64,000 nt of DNA from Caryophanon sp. (GTDB lineage: Bacteria; Bacillota; Bacilli; Bacillales_A; Planococcaceae). The translations under genes and the position numbers were made by a program. Under the pieces are notes generated by a model, which was given only the letters and a program-made list of their open reading frames with translations, ran no database searches and was not told where the DNA came from. The stretch is from assembly GCA_018384745.1 (NCBI GenBank), contig JAHAYH010000137.1, positions 1-64,000 on the forward strand, in the 5' to 3' direction. Positions 54,935-64,000 of the stretch are shown here, in pieces. Within the stretch, counting starts at the first letter, position 1, and every line of letters starts with the position of its first letter.

Positions 54935-55264
54935 TTATGACTGTTGTGCTTCTTCGTATAATTGACGTTCTTCTGCAACGAACGCACCGTAATGCTTAGC
55001 GCGCTTTCGATTTTCATAGACGACGAATGCACCGAGGACGATGAAAATTGTGCCGACGATGTACGTTACCCAATCGGGAAACAGCACGAGCTGGTTGACC
55101 CCAAATGTGAAAATGAAAATACCTAAGCAAATATTTGCCTTCGCTTTATACCATTTATGATGAATTTCTAAAGCGGCTGGGGTGCGCAATTGTTTCGTTT
55201 TGTTGTATAAATAAAACATAAGCGCAATGACGATGACGACAACACAGATGAAATTAAAATACAT
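54935..55264 (-). CDS. ytpI: YtpI-like membrane protein
   Basis: A 109-residue membrane protein with three predicted helices: YFNFICVVVIVIALMFYLYN, NICLGIFIFTFGVNQLVLF and YIVGTIFIVLGAFVVYE. The basic, aromatic loop and the C-terminal AKHYGAFVAEERQLYEE match the YtpI family, whose function is unknown. ATG 55264 follows GGAGGG; longer forms to 55387 have no ribosome-binding site and run into nrnA control DNA. Divergent from nrnA as in B. subtilis. Confidence 0.87.
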   Translation of the reverse strand: MYFNFICVVVIVIALMFYLYNKTKQLRTPAALEIHHKWYKAKANICLGIFIFTFGVNQLVLFPDWVTYIVGTIFIVLGAFVVYENRKRAKHYGAFVAEERQLYEEAQQS

Positions 55265-55340
55265 AATGCCCTCCTTCGAGCGATATAGTGTTATTGTATA
55301 AGCTTTAGCAGGAAAAGGCAATTTGGAGGAAATGGAAACG

Positions 55341-56291
55341 ATGAAGCAACAAATTCTCGACAAAATTAAACAGTACGATACGATCATTATTCACCGCCAC
55401 GTGCGTCCAGACCCAGATGCATACGGGTCACAGCACGGTTTAAAAACGTTAATTGAAGCAAACTTTCCAAACAAACGCGTGTTTGCAACAGGGACGCATG
55501 ATGATTCATTAACGTTTATGGCAACACCGGATGTTGTTGAAGATGCGACGTATGAAGGCGCACTTGTAATCGTTACAGATACTGCGAATACAGATCGCAT
55601 TGATGACCAACGCTATACAAAAGGCGACTTTTTAATTAAAATTGATCACCATCCAAATGATGATCAGTATGGTGACATGTTATGGGTCGATACGACAGCG
55701 AGCTCTTGCAGTGAAATGATTTATGAGTTATTTGAAGCTGCACGTGCATCAGAAGGCTGGGTATTAAGCGACCGTTCAGCAAGTCTGTTATTTGCGGGCA
55801 TTGTCGGAGATACAGGACGCTTCATGTTCCCATCAACGACGTTAAAAACGTTCCGTACAGCGGGCGATTTAGTCGAATATAATTTTGACCGAAACGATAT
55901 TTTCAACGGCATGTATGAAATGGATCGTAAATTATTAAACTTACAAGGGTACTTATATCAACATTTTGACATTGATGAATTAGGGGCAGCATCGGTTCGT
56001 TTATCAAAGGACGTGTTAGCACAATTTGATGCTACAGCATCAGAAGCGTCGTTACTAGTTGGCTCACTTGGCAACGTAAAAGGTATTACAGCATGGGTAA
56101 TCTTTATTGAAGAAGGCGATTCAATTCGCGTTCGCCTACGTTCAAAAGGGCCGGTGATCAACACGTTAGCGAAGGAGTTTAACGGCGGTGGACACCCACT
56201 AGCGTCAGGCGCAACCGCATATTCTTGGGAAGAAGCAGACCGCGTTGTCGCACGCTTACAAGAAGTGGTTCGTGCATATAAACAGCAATAA
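55341..56291 (+). CDS. nrnA: Nano-RNase / pAp phosphatase NrnA
   Basis: A 316-residue DHH-DHHA1 phosphoesterase that degrades 2-5 base RNAs and dephosphorylates pAp. The N-terminal RHVRPDPDAYGSQ, the Asp in VTDTANTDR, DHHPNDD and the DHHA1 motif GGGHPLASGA are present. The ATG at 55341 is ten bases from GGAGGA; in-frame TTG 55323 and ATG 55332 are before or too near the ribosome-binding site. It is 22 bases upstream of dnaE and probably co-transcribed with it. Confidence 0.95.
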   Translation: MKQQILDKIKQYDTIIIHRHVRPDPDAYGSQHGLKTLIEANFPNKRVFATGTHDDSLTFMATPDVVEDATYEGALVIVTDTANTDRIDDQRYTKGDFLIKIDHHPNDDQYGDMLWVDTTASSCSEMIYELFEAARASEGWVLSDRSASLLFAGIVGDTGRFMFPSTTLKTFRTAGDLVEYNFDRNDIFNGMYEMDRKLLNLQGYLYQHFDIDELGAASVRLSKDVLAQFDATASEASLLVGSLGNVKGITAWVIFIEEGDSIRVRLRSKGPVINTLAKEFNGGGHPLASGATAYSWEEADRVVARLQEVVRAYKQQ

Positions 56292-56313
56292 ATAGCAATA
56301 GGAGGCGTTTCGT

Positions 56314-57883
56314 ATGGTGGCATATCCACAAATTCGCACGAGTGCGGACTTACTGAAAAGTACTATTAGCCTCGATGCATGTGTTCAATTTTTACAGCAA
56401 CAGCAGGCAAAAGCTTGTGCAATCGTCAATTCGACGTTGTACGGGCTGATGCCTTTTTGGCGTTCTATGACAGCGGCAAACATTCACGCAGTCGTTGGAT
56501 TGCATGTGCACGTGACCGTTGGGGAGGTCGTCATGCCACTTGTTGTGTACGCACAAACAAATGATGGCTATCAATCATTAATGAAAATATCGAGTGCGTG
56601 TTCAACGCGACAAGACCGCGTATTGCCACTTAACTGGCTTCGCGCGTATCAGCAAGGTACGATCGCGCTCGTTCCGTATGCAGAAGGTTTTATTGAGCAG
56701 CACACGATCGAAGCATTGCTCGATGTGTATAAGCAACCTGTTTATATTGGCATTAGCCGCCCACATGGGAAGCGTCATTTAAATGAGTCGCGGACGGTTG
56801 CGATTGCAGAAGCGTTGCAGCTGCCGATTGTCGCGACGCAAGAAAATCGCTACATTGACGAGCAACAGTTTTTTGCATACCAAGTTGCACAAGCAATTGC
56901 TTCTGGTGTGAAACTTGTAGATGAAGAGGTTTCGTATGCACAGCCGGAACATTTTATGCCAACAGCGAGCATGTGGCAACAAGCATTTGAAGACGCACCG
57001 CACTGGTTAACAGCAGCGGAGACGATGCTTGAAAGCTGCCGTGTGACGATGCGTGAAAAGGAGCTGATGCTGCCTAAATATCCGCTAGCTGATGGGGAGC
57101 GTGCCGACGATGTGTTGCGTCAACTTGCGTATGAAGGGCTTGCTGAGCGTCTACCACACGCCGATGAAGCATACAAAGAGCGCCTTGAGTACGAGTTGTC
57201 GGTCATTCGCGAGATGGGCTATAGCGATTACTTTTTAATCGTTGCGGATTTTATGCGCTATGCACGCGAGCACAATATTTTAACGGGACCTGGACGCGGT
57301 TCATCTGCAAGTTCGCTCGTTGCGTATACGACGTATATTACGCATGTCGACCCGTTGCAATACGGCTTAGTATTTGAACGCTTTTTAAATCCAGAGCGTG
57401 TGACGATGCCCGATATCGATATTGACTTTGTCGATACGAAGCGCGCAGACGTTATTCAGTATGTGGCGAATAAGTACGGCACACAACATGTCGCTCAAAT
57501 TATCACGTTTGGGACGCTATCGGCAAAAGCGGTCGCACGTGATGTCGCGCGCATGTTTCATTTCCCACCAGACGTGCTCGATGCGATTTCAAAGGCGATT
57601 CCGTCGAAAAATGGCGTTACGTTAGCAGAAGCATATACGCAGTCCGAAACGCTCCGACAGCTCGTGCATGCGAGTGAGCGTCATGAGCAATGGTTTGCAG
57701 TCGCCAAACAGTTAGAAGGCTTGCCGCGAAATGCGTCGACACACGCAGCTGGTGTTGTGCTTAGCCCAAAGCCGCTTGTGGATGTTATTCCGATTGAGCA
57801 AGGGCATGACGGTGTATTTTTAACGCAGTGGCCGATGCAGGAAGTGGAAGCGGTCGGTTTATTAAAAATGGATTTTTTAGGCT
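56314..57883 (+). CDS. dnaE: DNA polymerase III alpha subunit DnaE, exon 1
   Basis: The first 523 codons plus one base of dnaE. It contains the N-terminal PHP-like domain (about 1-260) and the polymerase palm with PDIDIDF (Asp367, Asp369) and GLLKMDFLG (Asp520), corresponding to the three catalytic Asp of the C-family. The PHP metal motif HxHxxYSLL expected at residues 5-15 is replaced by IRTSADLLKSTI, so no PHP exonuclease is likely. The coding frame continues only five codons into the intron, to a TAG at 57895-57897, so unspliced RNA yields a dead 527-residue product. TAGGAGG is ten bases from ATG 56314. The joined protein is 1016 residues, about 100 shorter than B. subtilis DnaE. Confidence 0.95.
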
Positions 57884-58178
57884 GTGCGATACGTTAGTTT
57901 GAAAGATTATCAGAAATGGTAATCGGGGATAACTTATTAGAAAACTGTAGTTCTGATGGTTGGAATGAGAGCAGTCATGTTTGCTCGAAACACCACGCTA
58001 ATATCCCACATGCATTATGTTTCATATAAAACATAGTGTATGAAGCTGGGTGAAGTCGTCGAATACTAAGGGAAATGAACCGAAGTACAGAGTAGGCGGG
58101 CGGTGATAGGATATGGTTAGAATGTGGTTCAACACCACTGACGAATCTTCGAATGTAAGGCTCTTGAGGAAGTTATAT

Positions 58179-58184
58179 AGCCTG
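58179..58184 (+). other. EBS1 of the group II intron
   Basis: AGCCTG can pair with the last six exon bases TAGGCT: five Watson-Crick pairs and one G-U wobble. It lies about 295 bases into the intron, in the expected domain I region. Confidence 0.7.
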
Positions 58185-58706
58185 AGATGGTTATGTAGTA
58201 CCGATGCGGTATGCTTGATAGGGAAAAGTAGTCATGGCCAAAGCAAAATTCCTGATACTCAACAAGGAGAGTATAATGCAAGCAGGGTCAAAGAAGAAAC
58301 CTAAGTCTTATCTATACTAGGAATTACGGAACGTAGAAAGCTAGTGATTGCTATTTAAACTTTATATGAGGGGCAAGTATAACGAAAAGATATTACATCT
58401 ATAAGTTATTTAGTGCTAGTGAGAGTGGAGTCACAGTACCAATGAAACCATGATAATAAGTGGTGGAGGGATAGGCTCTAGTCGTTTCATGAGATATTAA
58501 TTAATTGATAAACTATTTCGCTTTTCGAGTATGACAGGGAAACAACCACCTCAAAAGAGTATTAACCAACTTAAACAACCTAAGAATCAAGGCGAACAAT
58601 TATAAACTTGAAGAAGCTACTGTCAGAGAGTGGTTAGAGGTTAAAACTTGGTAAAACAAATAGGTAGTAATATCAACTAATTAGTATTCAAAAAGGAAAC
58701 GATGGA

Positions 58707-58740
58707 ACGCCGTATGATGGGAAACTATCACGTACGGTGT
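58707..58740 (+). ncRNA. Group II intron domain V
   Basis: ACGCCGTA/TACGGTGT lower stem, two-base CG bulge on the 3' side, TGATGG/CTATCA upper stem and GAAA tetraloop: 34 bases in all, the catalytic core of group II introns. The CGC triad is at 58708-58710. Confidence 0.9.
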
Positions 58741-58803
58741 GAAGCGGGGGAAAGGGAGTAATCATAACAGGTAATGCTGATGAAGAAACCTACCTATCGC
58801 TAT

Positions 58804-60284
58804 TGCGTAATTTAAGCATTTTAGATCAAATTCGTCGCTCGATTTATTATTCGCATCAGCGCGTGCTTGATTTTGAAAAAATTCCATTTCATAACGAAGC
58901 GACATTTGCGTTGCTGCAACGCGGCGACACGACTGGCATTTTCCAACTTGAATCGGCAGGGATGAAGGAAGCGCTCCGCGATATTTGTCCGACGCACTTT
59001 TTAGACATCGTTGCGGTCAATGCCTTGTATCGACCAGGACCGATGGATTTCATTCCGAGCTATGCACGTCGTAAGCGCGGCGAGGAGCAAGTCATCATGC
59101 CGCACGAGGCGCTTCGTCCGATTTTAGAAGAAACGTACGGCGTAATTATTTACCAAGAGCAAATTATGAAAATTGCGTCTGTTATGGCAGGCTTCACATT
59201 TGGTGAAGCGGATTTGTTGCGCCGAGCAATTAGTAAAAAAAATGAGCAAGTGATGCAGCAGCAGCGCGCAAAATTTATCGCAGGGGCTGTTGAACAAGGA
59301 TTTGAGGAGCGCGTTGCACATGAGGTGTATGCGTTGATCGAGCGCTTTGCAGATTACGGCTTCCCGAAAAGTCATGCTGTTGCCTACAGCTATATTTCGT
59401 ATTACTTAGCGTATTTAAAAGCCAATTTCCCAGCGAACTTTTATGCGGCACTTTGTTCAAGCAGCATTGGGAACCAAGAGCGCATCCAGCAATATTTGCA
59501 AGAAGCGAAGGAGCGCGGCATCGAAGTATTACCACCGTCGCTCCATAAAAGCCAGCGCATGTTCACCGTTGAAAACGGCGCCATCCGCTACGGGTTGTCT
59601 GCAATTAAAGGGGTGCCACAGCCGTTTTTAGCGAACTTGATGAACGTGCGCAAGCAAAAAGGCACACCGTTTACGAGCATGTACGAGCTAGCGATTTACG
59701 TATCTGGCAAACAATTTACCGACAAGCATATTGCGCCGCTCATTAAGGCAGGCGCGTTTGATGACTTCGGACGCGACCGTGGAACGCTGCTTGCAACATT
59801 AAACGGTGCGATGCAGCATGCGAATTTATATCGACCGACTGAAGACGTGCCGGTCAATGAAAGCGTTGCAAGCATGCGGTTAAAATATGTGCAAGCAGCA
59901 CCGCTGACGATGAAAGAATTATTGCAGTTTGAAAAAGAGGCGCTCGGTTTTTACGTGTCGGCGCATCCGATTGAACAAGTATCACCGCAGCATTTACAAC
60001 AGCGTACGCCGCTTCTATACGCATCGCAGCTGCAAGACGGTGCGCATGTAACAGTGCTCGGCGCGATTGAAGAGGTACGAGTATTGCGCACGAAAAAAGG
60101 GGAACAAATGGCGTTTGTTACGCTAGAGGATGAAGGTGGCACGATCAGCTGCACCATTTTCCCGCATTTATTTGCACGTGTGCAGTCATTGCTTGTTGAA
60201 GGGCAACTCGTTGGTGTTGAAGGACAGATCGAAGTGCGCTTTGGTAAACGACAGGTGAAAACGAAACAGCTTTATGCGGTGTAA
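58804..60284 (+). CDS. dnaE: DNA polymerase III alpha subunit DnaE, exon 2
   Basis: The remaining 493 codons of dnaE. It starts with the last two bases of the Leu524 codon, then RNLSILDQIRRSIYYSHQR. It includes the rest of the polymerase palm and fingers (GIFQLESAGMKEALRDI, NALYRPGPMDFIPSYARR, IIYQEQIMKIASVMAGFTFGEADLLRRAISKK), the helix-hairpin-helix part (PPSLHKSQRMFTVENGAIRYGLSAIKGV) and a C-terminal OB-fold (HVTVLGAIEEVRVLRTKKGEQMAF). No stop or frameshift is seen, so the gene is under selection and must be spliced. There is no start or ribosome-binding site at its head, so it is not an independent gene. It is followed by a terminator at 60286-60319. Confidence 0.95.
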
Positions 60285-60285
60285 T

Positions 60286-60319
60286 GCGCAGCTCAGCGAA
60301 TTTGCTGGGCTGTGTTTTT
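60286..60319 (+). terminator. Terminator after dnaE
   Basis: GCGCAGCTCAGC pairs with GCTGGGCTGTG(T), then TTTTT. Confidence 0.75.
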
Positions 60320-60321
60320 AC

Positions 60322-60350
60322 TTTACAACGCGTAAAAAGTTCGGTACACT
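60322..60350 (+). promoter_or_regulatory. Promoter of the fadR-accDA operon
   Basis: TTTACA, 17 bases, TACACT; the predicted start site falls next to the first operator. Confidence 0.7.
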
Positions 60351-60363
60351 ACAAATTGAAAAA

Positions 60364-60374
60364 TGGTCCTACCA
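60364..60374 (+). promoter_or_regulatory. FadR-type operator 1
   Basis: TGGTCCTACCA fits TGGT-N3-ACCA, the site type of FadR/GntR regulators (E. coli FadR: TGGTCCGACCA). It sits 14 bases after the -10 box. Confidence 0.8.
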
Positions 60375-60413
60375 CTTTATGCGCATAGGCGTATTTATTT
60401 TTTTACAAAAAAG

Positions 60414-60424
60414 TGGTCCTACCA
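60414..60424 (+). promoter_or_regulatory. FadR-type operator 2
   Basis: A second identical TGGTCCTACCA, centred exactly 50 bases from the first (about five helical turns), ending 16 bases before the regulator's start. Confidence 0.8.
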
Positions 60425-60440
60425 ATTGAGGTGAACGATG

Positions 60441-61073
60441 ATGACAATTGAGCAACAACCGAAACGCTTTATTGAACTTGTAACACAGCTGCGTCAATTA
60501 ATTGACGAGGAGCGTATTCAACCAGGCGAGAAACTACCATCAGAACGCACGCTAGCTGAGCGGCTGGCGGTTTCCCGTTCCGCTATACGAGAAGCGCTCC
60601 GCAGTTTAGAGCTACTGGGCTTAATTGAAACACGTCACGGAGGGGGAACTTTTTTAAGCCATTTTCAGCAGCACCAGCTTGTTGAAGTGCTATCGATGTT
60701 TATTTTACAAACAAATCAGCAGCACGATGATGTGCTCGCGACGAAAAAGATGCACGAGCGCGAGGCGATTTTACATGTAACGTCATCGAAGGAGCTCCGT
60801 GCTTTGCCGATTTGGGATAGTTATTTTCAGCAGCTCGAGCTAGAAGGAAGCATTGACCGCTTGCAGTTTATTCAAGAACTAATCATTGCATCTGGCAATC
60901 GATTGAGCTTGAAAATTTGGCGGCAGTTGTTAGCGTATAGCGGAGAGCAACATGACCGCACGCGCGATGAGGAAAAGCGACCGATTCAAACGCTGATCAA
61001 GGCGATGCAGCTCGGCTATACAGTTGAAGCAACAGCCGCATATAAGCAATGGGGAGAAGTGCGATTCAACTAA
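60441..61073 (+). CDS. FadR-like GntR family regulator
   Basis: A 210-residue repressor of the FadR subfamily. The winged helix-turn-helix at residues about 10-75 contains [47 protein letters not shown], read as separate stretches. The C-terminal helical effector domain binds an unknown ligand. Two FadR-like operators ahead of it imply autorepression and control of accDA downstream. In other Bacillales a GntR gene also sits before accD. ATG 60441 is six to seven bases after AGGTGA; ATG 60438 is the alternative. Acyl-CoA or malonyl-CoA as effector is a guess by analogy. Confidence 0.85.
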   Translation: MTIEQQPKRFIELVTQLRQLIDEERIQPGEKLPSERTLAERLAVSRSAIREALRSLELLGLIETRHGGGTFLSHFQQHQLVEVLSMFILQTNQQHDDVLATKKMHEREAILHVTSSKELRALPIWDSYFQQLELEGSIDRLQFIQELIIASGNRLSLKIWRQLLAYSGEQHDRTRDEEKRPIQTLIKAMQLGYTVEATAAYKQWGEVRFN

Positions 61074-61101
61074 GACGTTCAACGATGAAAGGGGTATATG
61101 T

Positions 61102-61956
61102 ATGGCGATTTTACGCAATTTTTTAGCAAAGCGAAAACGCAAGCAAGATGGGACAGAGGAGCTAATTGTACCTGAAGGCATGATGACAAAATGTGAGGCG
61201 TGCCGTCACATTCAATATACAAAAGAACTTGAGCAAAACGGGAAAGTGTGTGTGAAGTGTGGACACCATTTAAAAATGACAGCGAACGAGCGCATCGCAT
61301 ACATATTTGATGAAGGTACATTTGAAGAGCTAGATGCGCATTTACAAACGACGAATCCATTGCAATTTCCACAATACGTCGAAAAAGTGCAGCAAGATAT
61401 GCAGCAAACGGGCATGAATGAAGCGGTGAAAACGGGCGTTACAGCAATCGATGGGCAATGCGTTGTCATCGCCGTGATGGATGCGCATTTTCGCATGGGA
61501 TCGATGGGGTCGGTCGTAGGCGAGAAAATTACGCGTGCCGTTGAGGAAGCGACAAAGCGCGGTGTACCGTTTATTATTTTTACCGCAAGTGGTGGTGCAC
61601 GCATGCAAGAGGGCGTATTGTCGCTCATGCAAATGGCAAAAGTAAGCGTGGCACTGCAGCAGCACGCCGCACAAAAGCTATTGTTTATCTCGGTGCTAAC
61701 GCATCCAACAACAGGTGGCGTATCGGCAAGCTTTGCGTCTGTAGGCGATATTAACATTGCAGAACCAAAGGCATTAATTGGCTTTGCGGGGCGCCGCGTC
61801 ATTGAACAAACGGTGCGTGAAAAGCTTCCGGCAAACTTTCAAACAGCAGAATTTTTACTCGAGCATGGGCAGCTTGATGCGGTTATTCACCGACATGAGC
61901 TTCGTCAGCAATTAAGCTTACTTGTACGTATGCATGTAGGGGGTGCACAAGCATGA
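61102..61956 (+). CDS. accD: Acetyl-CoA carboxylase carboxyltransferase beta subunit AccD
   Basis: A 284-residue half of the carboxyltransferase that makes malonyl-CoA for fatty acid synthesis. The N-terminal zinc ribbon has CEAC...CVKC (about residues 34-56), then the crotonase-like core with [36 protein letters not shown] and [11 protein letters not shown]. The start at 61102 follows AAAGGGG; an upstream extension to 61024 overlaps the regulator without support. It overlaps accA by four bases (ATGA), ensuring equal amounts. Confidence 0.96.
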   Translation: MAILRNFLAKRKRKQDGTEELIVPEGMMTKCEACRHIQYTKELEQNGKVCVKCGHHLKMTANERIAYIFDEGTFEELDAHLQTTNPLQFPQYVEKVQQDMQQTGMNEAVKTGVTAIDGQCVVIAVMDAHFRMGSMGSVVGEKITRAVEEATKRGVPFIIFTASGGARMQEGVLSLMQMAKVSVALQQHAAQKLLFISVLTHPTTGGVSASFASVGDINIAEPKALIGFAGRRVIEQTVREKLPANFQTAEFLLEHGQLDAVIHRHELRQQLSLLVRMHVGGAQA

Positions 61957-62912
61957 CAGCAAAGTTATTACCATTTGAGCAGCCTGTTGAACAGCTGCGC
62001 ATGAAAATTGCAGAATTAAAGCGTGCAACAGAAGATGCAGAAATCGATATGTCGCATGAGGTGGCGCGTCTTGAGCAAAAGTTGCATGAAGTGGAAACGG
62101 CTGTATATACAAATATTCGCCCGTGGGACCGCGTACAAATTGCACGTCATGCGGAGCGTCCAACAACGCTGTTTTACATTGACGCCATATGTGATGCGTT
62201 CATCGAGTTACACGGCGATCGTCTATACGGCGACGATGCAGCAATCGTTGGTGGCATCGGCATGATTGATGGGCAAGCGTATACAATTATTGGACATCAA
62301 CGTGGTCGCAATACGAAGGAAAACGTCAAGCGTAACTTCGGCATGCCGCATCCAGAAGGGTATCGTAAAGCACTGCGTTTAATGAAGCAGGCAGAAAAAT
62401 TTAAGCGCCCCATCTTATGCTTCATCGATACGAAAGGTGCATATCCAGGAAAAGCAGCAGAAGAGCGTGGGCAAAGTGAAGCGATTGCACGAAACTTAGT
62501 GGAAATGGCAGGGCTCACGGTACCGGTCGTTAGCATTGTCATCGGTGAAGGCGGTAGCGGTGGTGCGCTGGCACTCGGTGTTGCAAACGGCGTATACATG
62601 CTCGAGCATGCGACGTATTCAGTCATTTCACCTGAAGGCGCTGCGTCGATTTTATGGAAAGATGCAACGCGTGCAGAACAAGCAGCAGAAGCGATGCAAA
62701 TTACAGCGCCGCATTTACAAAAACTCGGTGTCATCGATGGCATCATCGACGAAGTGCTTGGCGGTGCGCATAAAGATGCTGTGCAACAAGCGCATATTTT
62801 AAAGGAACAAATCACTTCAATTTTTGCAACATTCAAAGAGCTGACAGCGGAACAACTTGTCGCACAGCGATATCAAAAATTTAAGAAAATAGGACAGTTT
62901 TTAGAAAATTAA
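61953..62912 (+). CDS. accA: Acetyl-CoA carboxylase carboxyltransferase alpha subunit AccA
   Basis: A 319-residue partner of AccD. The N-terminal helical stretch ([21 protein letters not shown]) is followed by the core with [67 protein letters not shown] and [13 protein letters not shown]. Translationally coupled to accD. The combined order regulator-accD-accA-pfkA follows the Bacillus map. Confidence 0.96.
   Translation: MTAKLLPFEQPVEQLRMKIAELKRATEDAEIDMSHEVARLEQKLHEVETAVYTNIRPWDRVQIARHAERPTTLFYIDAICDAFIELHGDRLYGDDAAIVGGIGMIDGQAYTIIGHQRGRNTKENVKRNFGMPHPEGYRKALRLMKQAEKFKRPILCFIDTKGAYPGKAAEERGQSEAIARNLVEMAGLTVPVVSIVIGEGGSGGALALGVANGVYMLEHATYSVISPEGAASILWKDATRAEQAAEAMQITAPHLQKLGVIDGIIDEVLGGAHKDAVQQAHILKEQITSIFATFKELTAEQLVAQRYQKFKKIGQFLEN

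Positions 62913-64000
<1,088 letters not shown>

Larger units (their letters stand above)
57884..58803 (+). mobile_element. ORF-less group II intron inside dnaE
   Basis: A 920-base intervening sequence in sense orientation. The 5' end GTGCGATACG fits the GUGYG rule and the 3' end is CCTATCGCTAT. Removing exactly 57884-58803 joins GGCT to TGCG and restores Gly-Leu-Arg-Asn-Leu in frame, the conserved DnaE sequence. A 34-base domain V (58707-58740) has a GAAA tetraloop and a CG two-base bulge. EBS1 AGCCTG (58179-58184) pairs with IBS1 TAGGCT (57878-57883), with one G-U. A58796, eighth base from the 3' end, is the likely branch point. No reverse transcriptase/maturase gene fits in it. It needs splicing help from a maturase elsewhere, or self-splices slowly. 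Confidence 0.95.

Noticed and set aside
58113..58304. A 63-codon open frame inside the dnaE intron
   Set aside because: It lies across domain I, including EBS1, with no ribosome-binding site and no protein-like features; the RNA structure explains the sequence.
57898..58803. IS element or frameshift as the reason for the split dnaE
   Set aside because: No terminal inverted repeats, no target duplication and no transposase; exact splicing restores the reading frame.

Overview
The window comes from a low-to-moderate GC Gram-positive bacterium of the order Bacillales. Gene order follows the Bacillus subtilis ytlR-trmB-ytnP, ytoP-ytpQ-ytpR-sftA-murC-ytxGH-aroA-ccpA-acuCBA, tyrS-rpsD-hisJ-ezrA-iscS-thiI-mbcS-sppA-yteJ-tpx-ytxK-ytkL-ytoI-ytpI-nrnA-dnaE-accDA-pfkA segment. 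Several B. subtilis neighbours are absent from their expected slots: the spore protein gene sspA (between thiI and mbcS), the sporulation genes ytrH/ytrI (after dnaE), and also ackA, ytpP, ytxJ, argF and carAB. The protein style (Planococcaceae-like, Gln/Val/Thr-rich linkers) and the missing spore genes point to a non-sporulating or spore-reduced member of the Planococcaceae/Caryophanaceae such as Caryophanon or Kurthia. That placement is an inference.

Layout: 1-9.8 kb holds lipid kinase, tRNA methyltransferase, lactonase and signal peptidase genes, three poorly known minus-strand genes, a peptidase and the ytpQ-ytpR pair. 9.9-18.3 kb carries DNA translocase SftA, MurC, YtxG/YtxH and a large FtsA-like ATPase. 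18.4-23.3 kb has aroA, ccpA and the acuABC operon. 23.5-27.7 kb is argCJBD. 27.8-34.8 kb is a cell-wall block: two secreted glucosaminidase-type autolysins and a class A penicillin-binding protein. 34.8-45.3 kb has a T-box-controlled tyrS, an unrecognised two-gene unit, rpsD, a GAF-type methionine sulfoxide reductase, hisJ, ezrA and iscS-thiI. 45.5-55.3 kb holds an acyl-CoA synthetase followed by the relic tail of another, then sppA-yteJ, tpx, ytxK, usp, an M24 peptidase, ytkL, ytoI and ytpI. 55.3-64 kb holds nrnA, dnaE, a FadR-type regulator with accDA, and the 5' part of pfkA.

The most striking item is in dnaE, the replicative polymerase gene. It is split at codon 524 by a 920-base group II intron (57884-58803) that encodes no maturase. 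The intron starts with GTGCG, has a textbook 34-base domain V, has an EBS1 that pairs with the exon, and its precise removal restores the conserved DFLGLRNL motif at the third catalytic aspartate of the polymerase. DnaE synthesis should therefore depend on RNA splicing, very likely helped by a maturase encoded elsewhere.

Other points of interest are a pair of TGGTCCTACCA operators in front of fadR-accDA, five repeated small modules at the C-terminus of the FtsA-like protein, tandem autolysins with Ig-like modules, and small structured intergenic elements.
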